DNA from: CAYJBH01 sp964369445
Lineage (GTDB): Bacteria; Bacillota; Clostridia; Oscillospirales; Ruminococcaceae
DNA: 23,611 nucleotides
Assembly (NCBI GenBank): GCA_964369445.1
Contig: CAYJFU010000036.1
Span: forward strand, 1 to 23,611
Direction: 5' to 3'
Numbering within the stretch: position 1 is the first letter of the stretch; each line of letters opens with the position of its first letter. Positions 8,243 through 14,474 of this stretch are shown piece after piece. Below the pieces are notes generated by a model, which saw nothing but the letters and a program-made list of their open reading frames with translations, did not search any database and was not told the origin of the DNA. The position numbers and the translations under genes are program-made.

Positions 8243-9079
8243 TTAACCTTTAACACTACCGGAGGACATACCTGCGATAAAGTATTTCTGGAAGAATATG
8301 AACAGTACCAAAACCGGTATAGAACCGAGCACACTCATAGCCATCATCTGGCTCCAGTCAAAGCCGTGCTGACCCATGAGCAGGTTGATACCGATAGGCA
8401 CGGTACGCATGGATGTACGCTGTGTTAATGTAAGTGCGAAGAGGTATTCGTTCCATGCCAGCATGAATGTGTACATGCCGACCGACACCATGCCGGGCAG
8501 TGAAATCGGAACAAGCACCGACCACAGTACCTTCCAACGTGAACCGCCGTCAATCATAACCGCCTCGTCAAGCTCACGCGACAGGGTATTGAAATAACCC
8601 GTCATCATCAAAATGCAGTAGGGGAGTGTTGTTACCAGATACGTAAGGATAAGTGCAAAGTATGTGTCAAACATTCCAAGAGCAACGATAAGACCCATGT
8701 AGGGGATAAGCAAAACGATGGGCGGTATCGCCTGTACGCTCACGACAAGCGAGCTAAACAGTTTTTTGCCCGGGAAATTGAACCTGCTGAATGCATATGC
8801 AGCAAGAATACCGACAAACAGCGTCAAAAGCACAACCGCGCCGGAAACGATGTAACTGTTTATGAAAAAGCGTACTTTTTCGTTGTCCAGCAGCACCTGT
8901 AGATATGCATCAAATGTAAAAGTATCATCAATTATCTGCGGAGGCCATGCAAATATAGCGGAGTTGGATTTAAGTGATGATACTACCATCCAAAATACGG
9001 GGAACGCCGCAAAGACGCCGCCTACAATCAAGAGAATTGTCATAATAATTTTTGTGGAAAGTTTTTTTCTTCCTACCAT
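8243..9079 (-). CDS. CUT1-type sugar ABC transporter permease (MalG-like)
   Basis: A 278-residue inner-membrane permease with six predicted helices. The EAA loop that contacts the ATPase reads ELDEAVMIDGGSRWKVLWSVLVPISLPG, and the C-terminus is short, as in MalG-type subunits. The ATG at 9079 lies 2 nt after the stop of the other permease, so translation is coupled. A GTG at 9085 overlapping that stop is an alternative start. It works with the upstream MalF-like permease and the lipoprotein binding protein. No ATP-binding subunit is encoded nearby; Firmicute CUT1 systems often share one MsmX-like ATPase encoded elsewhere. Confidence 0.94.
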   Translation of the reverse strand: MVGRKKLSTKIIMTILLIVGGVFAAFPVFWMVVSSLKSNSAIFAWPPQIIDDTFTFDAYLQVLLDNEKVRFFINSYIVSGAVVLLTLFVGILAAYAFSRFNFPGKKLFSSLVVSVQAIPPIVLLIPYMGLIVALGMFDTYFALILTYLVTTLPYCILMMTGYFNTLSRELDEAVMIDGGSRWKVLWSVLVPISLPGMVSVGMYTFMLAWNEYLFALTLTQRTSMRTVPIGINLLMGQHGFDWSQMMAMSVLGSIPVLVLFIFFQKYFIAGMSSGSVKG

Positions 9080-9081
9080 AA

Positions 9082-9963
9082 TCACTCACTCGCTTTCTGT
9101 TGTTGTCTTACGTAAAAGACAGCTATAATTATACATGCAACAAGCAATACCACAGCGGCCGCTGAGGCAAGGCTGTAATCAACCCTTTGGAATGCGAGTT
9201 TGTAGATGTAAACGCTGAGCGTCTGTGTTGAGTTCACAGGACCGCCACCTGTCAACATCCAAATGACGTTAAAGGATTGCAGTGTCCAGATAAAGTCCAG
9301 CATAGCGATGCTGATGAGAATAGGACGAAGCTGAGGAATGGTTATGTGTAAAAAGCTCTTAGTAGCGCCCGCGCCGTCGATGGTTGCACTCTCGTACAGC
9401 GAGCCGGGGATACCCTGCAAGCCTGCCAGAATACTTATCATGTAGAATGGATAGCCGCACCAGATGTTTATGAAACATACAACCCAAAGGGCAAGGGTAC
9501 GATCACTCAGCCACTCGGACTGTCTTGATATGTTTGGCAGAAAATCCAGTATGTAGTTGATAACGCCGGAGGGTTGCAACATGAGGTTCCATAGTATCGC
9601 AACAACCGAAGCGGTAAAAACCCACGGTAATATATATACAACGCGCGCCAGTGTCTTAACACCTGTGGAAAAATAGTCGGAGTTTAGCAGTGATGCAAAT
9701 AGTAGTCCGATCAAAAGGTGTGCCACAACGCTGATAACTACAAAAATTAAGGTGTTTGTTATTGAAGAAAAATAATCGGAATCGCTAAAAAGTGTCTCGT
9801 AGTTTTCAAGACCCGCAAACCCGGGGTTTGGTGAAACTACTGCATTATCCATAAAAGAATAGCCTATGACCATTATGATCGGTACGACCATAAAAACAAT
9901 AAGTACAATGATTGTAGGAGCTAAATACCTATAAGGAGTTGTTTTCTCCCCTAAATTTTTCAA
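9082..9963 (-). CDS. CUT1-type sugar ABC transporter permease (MalF-like)
   Basis: A 293-residue membrane permease with about six helices and the EAA loop GSLYESATIDGAGATKSFLHITIPQLRP. The start is a TTG at 9963, chosen because AAGGAGGG lies 6 nt before it. The frame is open upstream to 9993, but that extension would contain the ribosome site. The N-terminus has no large periplasmic insertion of the E. coli MalF kind, as usual in Gram-positives. It overlaps nothing upstream: 76 nt with a hairpin separate it from the binding-protein gene. Confidence 0.94.
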   Translation of the reverse strand: MKNLGEKTTPYRYLAPTIIVLIVFMVVPIIMVIGYSFMDNAVVSPNPGFAGLENYETLFSDSDYFSSITNTLIFVVISVVAHLLIGLLFASLLNSDYFSTGVKTLARVVYILPWVFTASVVAILWNLMLQPSGVINYILDFLPNISRQSEWLSDRTLALWVVCFINIWCGYPFYMISILAGLQGIPGSLYESATIDGAGATKSFLHITIPQLRPILISIAMLDFIWTLQSFNVIWMLTGGGPVNSTQTLSVYIYKLAFQRVDYSLASAAAVVLLVACIIIAVFYVRQQQKASE

Positions 9964-9991
9964 ACCAATCCCTCCTTGGTGACTTCTTGAC

Positions 9992-10021
9992 AAGAGGACC
10001 GGGTGTTACGCCGATCCTCTT
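9992..10021 (-). repeat. Intercistronic hairpin between binding-protein and permease genes
   Basis: Plus-strand arms AAGAGGACCGG and CCGATCCTCTT pair over 11 positions (one G-U in the RNA) around an 8-nt loop, just after the binding-protein stop. No U-run follows on the minus strand. Hairpins here are common in binding-protein-dependent sugar operons, where they stabilise the upstream binding-protein message. Confidence 0.75.
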
Positions 10022-10039
10022 TATCAAATTCTAAAATTC

Positions 10040-11377
10040 TTATGCAGTTGCGCCGTCAAGGTAGCCCTGCCAGTTTGTCAACATTGTGTCAACATCGAGG
10101 TCACCCTCAAGGTAGAGAACGAGGTCGTTTGTCATGGAAGTCATAACGCTGGAAGCCTCGGGCAGACCAATGTACTCGTTGATTACGTAGTTTTCTTGGT
10201 ACTCAACATAGTAGTCCTGGAACTGCTGCGGTGCGCTGCTGTAGTCCGGTGTTGCAACTGTGCTGTTCGGGAATGCTGTCATAGCCTCTGCAAGACCTGC
10301 GGATGCAGAACCGTCTGTGCCGTCAGCGCCACCGAGTAGGAAGTTAACGAAGTTTGCTGCCTCAGCTTTGTACTGGGAAGCCTCTGTGATACCTACAGCC
10401 CAGCTGGCGTAGCAGATGCCGCCTGCTTCTGTGTAGTCATCTTTTGTCGGTACTGTTGTAGCAACAAAGTTGAGGTCTGTGAAGTTGCTCATTGTAGCGG
10501 CAGAAGCAATTGTAAATGCTGCGTTGCCTGCTGCAAAGTTACTTGTCATTTCGGACTCTTCAAGTGTGCTCATGCCCGGATAGAGGGAACCTGCATCGTA
10601 AAGAGTTTTGAACAGCTCAGCGAGCTCTTTCAGGCCTTCGCTGCCGGCAACTGTATATGCGCCAGCATCGTCTTTAAGGTTGATGCCGGAAGCCCAACCT
10701 GTGCCGCCGAATACGTTCTGGATGCCGTTAGCATTTGTTGTGCCAAGGTTAAGAGCGAATGCAGAGTGACCTGCTGCTGTGATCGCTGCGCTTGCATCGA
10801 TAAGCTCAGTCCATGTCTGCGGTACAGCCTCAACGCCGGCCTCTGTCAGGATGTCCATGTTGACGAACATCGGATAGGAGAAGTTAAGAACCGGTACAAC
10901 GTACTGTGTGCCGTTTACTTTCCATGTGTCGCTTGCAAGGTCGGTGTTAACGCCTGCTGCTGCAACGTCTGTAAGTATGCCCATGTCGGCAAACTCGGAC
11001 AGCCATGCGCCGTCAACGCTGACAACGTCAGCAATAGTGTTGTTTGTTGCACCTGCAACGATAGCTGTTCTTGTGTCAGACCAAGGTGCTGTAACAAGCT
11101 CAACCTTTACGCCGGTAGCAGCTTCAAAGTCAGCTGTGATACCCTCAAGGTGACCTTCGGGAAGCTCAGCGCCCCACCACTGCTGGAATTTGATTGTAGC
11201 ATCGCTGGCCGGAGCCTCTTCTGCTGCGTCCTCTGCTGGAGCCTCTTCGGTTGCCGGTGTCTCCTCAGCAGGTGCCGGAGCCTCTTCTGCTGGAGCAGAG
11301 CATGCTGCAAATGTTGCAAGCATAAATGCGGCAAGACCAACTGCAGCAAATTTCTTCAGAAATAGCTTTAAATTCAT
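10040..11377 (-). CDS. Sugar ABC transporter solute-binding lipoprotein
   Basis: A 445-residue extracellular family 1 solute-binding protein. The signal peptide (MNLKLFLKKFAAVGLAAFML) ends in a lipobox FAAC with the lipidated Cys26. A low-complexity Ala/Glu/Pro linker (about 27-60) follows, and then the binding fold starting at ATIKFQQWWGAELPEGHLEG. The start at 11377 is set by AAGGAGGAAG 6 nt upstream; the longer open frame to 11413 lacks such a site. As first gene of the operon it sits behind the strong promoter and a leader of about 105 nt. The ligand is probably a mono- or oligosaccharide, or a sugar derivative, to be phosphorylated and cleaved by the downstream enzymes. Confidence 0.95.
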   Translation of the reverse strand: MNLKLFLKKFAAVGLAAFMLATFAACSAPAEEAPAPAEETPATEEAPAEDAAEEAPASDATIKFQQWWGAELPEGHLEGITADFEAATGVKVELVTAPWSDTRTAIVAGATNNTIADVVSVDGAWLSEFADMGILTDVAAAGVNTDLASDTWKVNGTQYVVPVLNFSYPMFVNMDILTEAGVEAVPQTWTELIDASAAITAAGHSAFALNLGTTNANGIQNVFGGTGWASGINLKDDAGAYTVAGSEGLKELAELFKTLYDAGSLYPGMSTLEESEMTSNFAAGNAAFTIASAATMSNFTDLNFVATTVPTKDDYTEAGGICYASWAVGITEASQYKAEAANFVNFLLGGADGTDGSASAGLAEAMTAFPNSTVATPDYSSAPQQFQDYYVEYQENYVINEYIGLPEASSVMTSMTNDLVLYLEGDLDVDTMLTNWQGYLDGATA

Positions 11378-11470
11378 TGAAATCTTCCTCCTTTTATTTA
11401 AGGGCAACTGCAAAGAAATTTTATTTCATGATGATTTTTCCAACTGATCTAAAATAATAATTTCTAATAC

Positions 11471-11482
11471 TGTCACCTCCTC
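11471..11482 (-). promoter_or_regulatory. Shine-Dalgarno-like sequence at the predicted 5' end of the sugar-operon mRNA
   Basis: The minus strand reads GAGGAGGTGACA, nearly full complementarity to the 16S rRNA 3' end, but no start codon follows at a usable distance (the next codons run into a TAG). It lies within a few bases of the predicted transcription start. It resembles the stab-SD elements of Bacillus cry3A and hbs, which stabilise mRNA by binding ribosomes at the 5' end. Confidence 0.5.
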
Positions 11483-11499
11483 GTGTAATAATATTACAC
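11483..11499 (-). promoter_or_regulatory. Palindromic operator overlapping the -10 box of the sugar operon
   Basis: GTGTAATATTATTACAC (minus strand) is an inverted repeat with perfect 8-bp arms around one base. It covers the -10 hexamer, a position expected for repression. Its core TGTAAT-N3-ATTACA has the same layout as the HexR (RpiR-family) consensus TGTAATTAAATTACA, which suggests the operon's own RpiR protein as its binder. Confidence 0.75.
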
Positions 11500-11519
11500 C
11501 GACAAGCGTGATATGTCAA
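11491..11519 (-). promoter_or_regulatory. Sigma-70/SigA promoter of the sugar operon
   Basis: On the minus strand TTGACA (11514-11519) is followed after exactly 17 bp by TAATAT (11491-11496). The predicted start of transcription is near 11484, giving a leader of about 105 nt before the binding-protein gene. Confidence 0.85.
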
Positions 11520-11723
11520 GCATAAAATATCATTACTGTTGAAAAAATCAAATTTAGACAAAAATTTTGTATAAATTGTACATATTATGTCAAAGAAAAG
11601 AATTTTTATTTCTTACAGAAAGGTTACAAAAGCAGATATTTGTAATAATTCAGTAATAATTCTATTTTTTCCGGTGGATTATCATAGTTCTATTCACTTT
11701 TTGTTATGCACGCGCAAAACACT

Positions 11724-11767
11724 CCCGTTTATTTCCATCTCGCTGTCGTCGTGAGGAAGTAAATGGG
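11724..11767. repeat. 13-bp RNA hairpin in the intergenic region
   Basis: Arms CCCGTTTATTTCC (11724-11736) and GGAAGTAAATGGG (11755-11767) pair along 13 positions, two of them G-U, around 18 nt. No U-run on either side, so it is not a terminator. It lies just upstream of the promoter at 11775. Role unknown. Confidence 0.6.
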
Positions 11768-11774
11768 AAAATAT

Positions 11775-11803
11775 TCGACAGTTTAGCGGATATATTATAT
11801 ACT
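11775..11803 (+). promoter_or_regulatory. Candidate plus-strand promoter in the large intergenic region
   Basis: TCGACA (11775-11780), 17-bp spacer, TATACT (11798-11803). A transcript would start near 11810, immediately before a strong GGGGGTG ribosome site and a short ORF. Confidence 0.5.
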
Positions 11804-11834
11804 TGTCTACCTTATATATAGGGGGTGTCCACGA

Positions 11835-11888
11835 GTGAAATACGTGGAGGTTAAGCTAAAGGGTGTATACTTGATGACTATTTTTTGA
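11835..11888 (+). CDS. Possible 17-residue small ORF
   Basis: GTG start, product MKYVEVKLKGVYLMTIF, stop TGA at 11886-11888. GGGGGTG lies 7 nt before the GTG and a promoter candidate about 30 nt upstream. The start codon falls in the loop of a hairpin with arms TCCACG (11828-11833) and CGTGGA (11843-11848), which could gate translation. I recognise no family; the stretch could equally be a non-coding leader or sRNA. Two imperfect direct repeats (TACTTGATG followed by a T-run) lie at 11868 and 11902. Confidence 0.25.
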   Translation: MKYVEVKLKGVYLMTIF

Positions 11889-11981
11889 TTTGTAGTGCAA
11901 CTACTTGATGTTTTTTTGCATTTCAAATAGATTATTTCAGTCAGAAACAGCATGAGTCTTTCACCATCAGTGTAAGTACAT

Positions 11982-12000
11982 TTTCACTTTGATAGTGAAA
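11982..12000. repeat. Small inverted repeat
   Basis: TTTCACT and AGTGAAA, perfect 7-bp arms around 5 nt. It lies about 45 nt upstream of the alkyltransferase promoter and could be an operator or RNA stem. The rest of 11500-12040 is AT-rich with no further gene that I can support. Confidence 0.45.
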
Positions 12001-12044
12001 TATACAAAGGGCTGATGACAATGTTTGTTACCCCGCCTTTTAAC

Positions 12045-12073
12045 TTGCATTTTGCATTGCAACGTGATATTAT
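12045..12073 (+). promoter_or_regulatory. Promoter of the MGMT-type gene
   Basis: TTGCAT (12045-12050), 17-bp spacer, TATTAT (12068-12073), preceded by an extended -10 TGA. Transcription would start near 12080. Confidence 0.6.
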
Positions 12074-12075
12074 TT

Positions 12076-12095
12076 AGGTAGTGTCGGCACTATCT
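12076..12095 (+). promoter_or_regulatory. Inverted repeat at the MGMT transcription start
   Basis: AGGTAGTG and CACTATCT pair over 8 positions (one G-U) around TCGG. Its place at the predicted start of transcription fits an operator or a 5' stem of the mRNA. Confidence 0.45.
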
Positions 12096-12137
12096 AATTT
12101 AACTTAAAAAGGTTACAAATACACAGGTGACAACAAG

Positions 12138-12443
12138 ATGAACGAAGATTTTATGGCGCTTGCACTGTCGATGGTTGCAGATATACCTTCAGGGCGTGTT
12201 GCGACATACGGTCAGATAGCGAGGCTGGTGGGATACCCAAATCATGCGCGACATGTCGGCCGTGCGTGTCGATACAGCCGACACTTTGGCGAGTATCCCT
12301 GTCACCGCGTTGTAAACAGCCAAGGCGGATTGCTTACCGGATGGGCAGAGCAAAGGCGGTTGCTCGAGGCAGAGGGGGTCGCGTTTTTAGCAAACGGTAA
12401 GGTGGACTTGCAGCGATGCAGGTTTGCCGAAAGTAATGAGTGA
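12138..12443 (+). CDS. Minimal MGMT-type DNA alkyltransferase domain protein
   Basis: A 101-residue protein consisting only of the DNA-binding/catalytic domain of O6-alkylguanine-DNA alkyltransferase. Visible: IPSGRVATYGQIA with the conserved Tyr24, the arginine finger Arg38 in ARHVG, and the active-site motif YPCHRVV with Cys55. The presence of Cys rather than Trp at that place separates it from the catalytically dead alkyltransferase-like (ATL) proteins, so it may still repair alkylated guanine in a suicide reaction. It lacks the N-terminal domain of Ada/Ogt. An AGGTGA lies 7 nt before the ATG. It is a single-gene unit, convergent with the LuxR-type gene. Confidence 0.88.
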   Translation: MNEDFMALALSMVADIPSGRVATYGQIARLVGYPNHARHVGRACRYSRHFGEYPCHRVVNSQGGLLTGWAEQRRLLEAEGVAFLANGKVDLQRCRFAESNE

Positions 12444-12532
12444 GATAAGGTGCTAAAAGTAAAATAACACTGTGCCAACGAGGGAAGTACTTATAATGTT
12501 TTCTTAAAGCAGGTGAGGTTGATTATCAAAGT

Positions 12533-12570
12533 CCCCCCACATCACCCCCCCCCGCGGGGGTGAGGGGGGG
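12533..12570. terminator. G/C hairpin between convergent genes
   Basis: TCACCCCC (12542-12549) pairs with GGGGGTGA (12556-12563), extended by CCCCCC (12533-12538) with GGGGGG (12564-12569) across a 3-nt bulge. It is very stable and sits between two convergent stops, but no T-run follows on either strand. It may halt polymerase in both directions or protect 3' ends. Confidence 0.5.
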
Positions 12571-12580
12571 CGTTATTGGG

Positions 12581-14071
12581 TTAATTCAAAATCTTAAAGG
12601 TTCCTGCTTTTTTTAGCAGCTCAACCCGCCCGGACACCTCAAACTTGTCAAATATATTTTTTACGTGAAATTTGACGGTGGTAAGTTTTATGTTGAGGTC
12701 AATGCCGATTGCCTTGTTGCTTGCGCCTTCGTCGATCATTTGCAATATCCTGACCTCGGTGTCGGTCAACGACGGTGGTGCTAAGCCGATATCGTCAAAT
12801 GCCTCGGTGTCGTTAAACATGGCCGGCAGGATAAGTGAAACCTTTTTTGTCTGTGCACAGACCTTTGCAAGGAACTTTGCCTCGCCGTTTTCCAGTTTGT
12901 AAACTTTTTGGTACTTACCGAGCAGACGGAACATAAGTCTGCCTTTGTCGGCAAACACAGTTGTGTACCCAAACGAACGCGNNNNNNNNNNATGTAGCGT
13001 CTCGACGGCTTTGTCCTCGCTGTCGAGTTGCATAAGTGCAAGGGCACACAATATTCTACACTCTATGGCGTCAAGCGGACGCAATAAGTTGTCGAAATAA
13101 TCCGTTAAACCCTGCAACAGCAATGCCGCCTCGCGCCATTCACCTTTGGAAATCAACGCTTTTGCACGGATGATATTAATATATTCGGTATCGGGCAGAT
13201 ACTTTTCCTGAGCTAAATCCGCGACGCCGTTGTACCATTCCTCTATAGCGGCGTTGTCGCCGATACTTACAGCCATGTTAGCAAGCGCCGCCTTAAGGTT
13301 TGGCATTAACCAGTATGAGCCACTATCCTCAACAATGCTCACAGCACGCTGTAAAGTCTCCTCCGCCTTTTTTATGTCGCCCTCAAGTAGATAAAATTTA
13401 GCAAGCACACAGTTTGCGCCGTACTTTATGTAAATGTTGTCCGAATTTACCGCTATGCCGAGCGACATCAGCGCACCGCTGTTATCACCCTTTTCAAGGC
13501 AGAGTTCTCCAACAGCAAACTCCAAAGCCGCCTTGCCATCAAAGTTGTTTAGCGCCGTCAGTACAGGGGTGAGTATACTGCGCACAGCCTTGTAGTATTT
13601 ACCCCACTCCGAACAGTCCTTGTTACCACGCAGGACACTGGGGTGCTTTGCGGTTGCGTTGCAAGGTACCGCCTTTGTACCGGAGGCACCCTCACTTGTA
13701 AGGGAGGATAACAATATAAGTGTCTGCGCATTGTTGGTTTTGGCTCTCATTACATTTACGCGGCAGATACAGTTTTCAAGGTCTTCACGCTCAGCTGAGT
13801 TGTCACGCGCACCGTCACGCAATGTGACAAGTACCTTGTACCACTCCTCAAAGCCGGCATTGTCGCCGAGCATTTTGCAAACGTATATTTTTTGTGTTAT
13901 ATGTATGTGATCTTTATTGCGTATTTCGTGTGGGATTGCAGCGAAAAAGCTGTTTATCTCTTTTGTTTCGGACAAAGTAATGTTGTTGTATTCAATTTCA
14001 TCAAGTAGCAAAAGTGCTTCTTTAAACTTTTGCTGACTTATATGTTCTTTTATATTGCTAAAATTCAGCAT
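12581..14071 (-). CDS. LuxR-type regulator with TPR-like helical sensor region (contains a 10-N gap)
   Basis: A regulator of about 496 residues. The last 65 or so residues are a LuxR helix-turn-helix (SLTDTEVRILQMIDEGASNKAIG then TTVKFHVKNIFDKF). The rest is alpha-helical repeats resembling the TPR region of MalT-like LAL regulators (ALLLLDEIEYNN, GDNSGALMSLGIAVNSDN, GDIKKAEETLQRAVSIVED). The N-terminal P-loop ATPase of MalT is missing: the protein starts directly in helical repeats. The N run at 12982-12991 keeps the frame if 1 mod 3 bases are missing, so 10 is possible. The ATG at 14071 follows AAGGAG at 5 nt. Target genes are unknown; it is a single-gene unit. Confidence 0.85.
   Translation of the reverse strand: MLNFSNIKEHISQQKFKEALLLLDEIEYNNITLSETKEINSFFAAIPHEIRNKDHIHITQKIYVCKMLGDNAGFEEWYKVLVTLRDGARDNSAEREDLENCICRVNVMRAKTNNAQTLILLSSLTSEGASGTKAVPCNATAKHPSVLRGNKDCSEWGKYYKAVRSILTPVLTALNNFDGKAALEFAVGELCLEKGDNSGALMSLGIAVNSDNIYIKYGANCVLAKFYLLEGDIKKAEETLQRAVSIVEDSGSYWLMPNLKAALANMAVSIGDNAAIEEWYNGVADLAQEKYLPDTEYINIIRAKALISKGEWREAALLLQGLTDYFDNLLRPLDAIECRILCALALMQLDSEDKAVETLHXXXXRSFGYTTVFADKGRLMFRLLGKYQKVYKLENGEAKFLAKVCAQTKKVSLILPAMFNDTEAFDDIGLAPPSLTDTEVRILQMIDEGASNKAIGIDLNIKLTTVKFHVKNIFDKFEVSGRVELLKKAGTFKILN
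12982..12991. other. Assembly gap (10 N) inside the LuxR-type gene
   Basis: Ten N; the flanking frames agree with a missing length of 1 mod 3, so the gene reads through. Confidence 0.85.
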
Positions 14072-14153
14072 GAATACTCCTTAAATTGCACTTCGTCGTT
14101 TGTGTTATTTTTGATACAAAAACGCATCCCGTAATCTGTTTGCAGAAATACGA

Positions 14154-14169
14154 GGGCACAAGGGCACAA
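14154..14169 (-). repeat. Tandem 8-bp repeat in the LuxR-gene leader
   Basis: GGGCACAA occurs twice in tandem (14154-14161 and 14162-14169), just downstream of the proposed promoter. A regulator could bind here to control the gene. Confidence 0.4.
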
Positions 14170-14182
14170 ATGTTACATTATC

Positions 14183-14211
14183 ATTATACTGTAATTAGAG
14201 CTATTTGGAAA
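14183..14211 (-). promoter_or_regulatory. Candidate promoter of the LuxR-type gene
   Basis: Minus strand TTTCCA (14206-14211), 17 bp, TATAAT (14183-14188), about 110 nt before the start. TTACA and TGTAA flank the -10 box as a short inverted repeat. The remainder of the 331-bp region 14072-14402 is AT-rich and holds only this and the peptidase promoter. Confidence 0.5.
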
Positions 14212-14402
14212 TACTTATTGCATAAAAATCAGCTTTTTTTCATAAAAGTCAACAAACAATTTTGGACATTACTATTGGTTTTTTATGTTAATTGTATATA
14301 TTTTACCAAATTTTGAGGTTTTGTCAAGTGTTGACATAGCCAAAACAACTGTAAAAAAATTGTGAAATACACTATTTATCACCTAAACAAGGGATAGTAT
14401 AG

Positions 14403-14431
14403 TTGATTTTTTTCTGCCTTTATGATAAAAT
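14403..14431 (+). promoter_or_regulatory. Promoter of the M23 peptidase gene
   Basis: TTGATT (14403-14408), 17-bp spacer, TAAAAT (14426-14431) with an extended -10 TG element. It lies so close to the gene that transcription would begin near 14438, which rules out the in-frame start at 14403. Confidence 0.65.
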
Positions 14432-14474
14432 AGTAAAGTATACCGTTGCATTTTATTTTGAAGTTAGGATACAA

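Noticed and set aside
10766..11365. 199-codon Cys-rich plus-strand open frame opposite the binding protein
   Set aside because: The cysteine richness comes from the Ala/Thr codons of the sense gene; no ribosome site or family resemblance.
12012..12018. CTGATGA, the core sequence of hammerhead ribozymes
   Set aside because: No matching GAAA element and no flanking stems that would build the three-way junction.
11810..12040. Known riboswitch (fluoride or preQ1 type) suggested by GATGAC motifs and a purine-rich start
   Set aside because: The conserved stems and core bases of these classes are missing.
14403..14474. Upstream extension of the M23 peptidase
   Set aside because: It would begin inside the proposed -35 box, before the transcription start.
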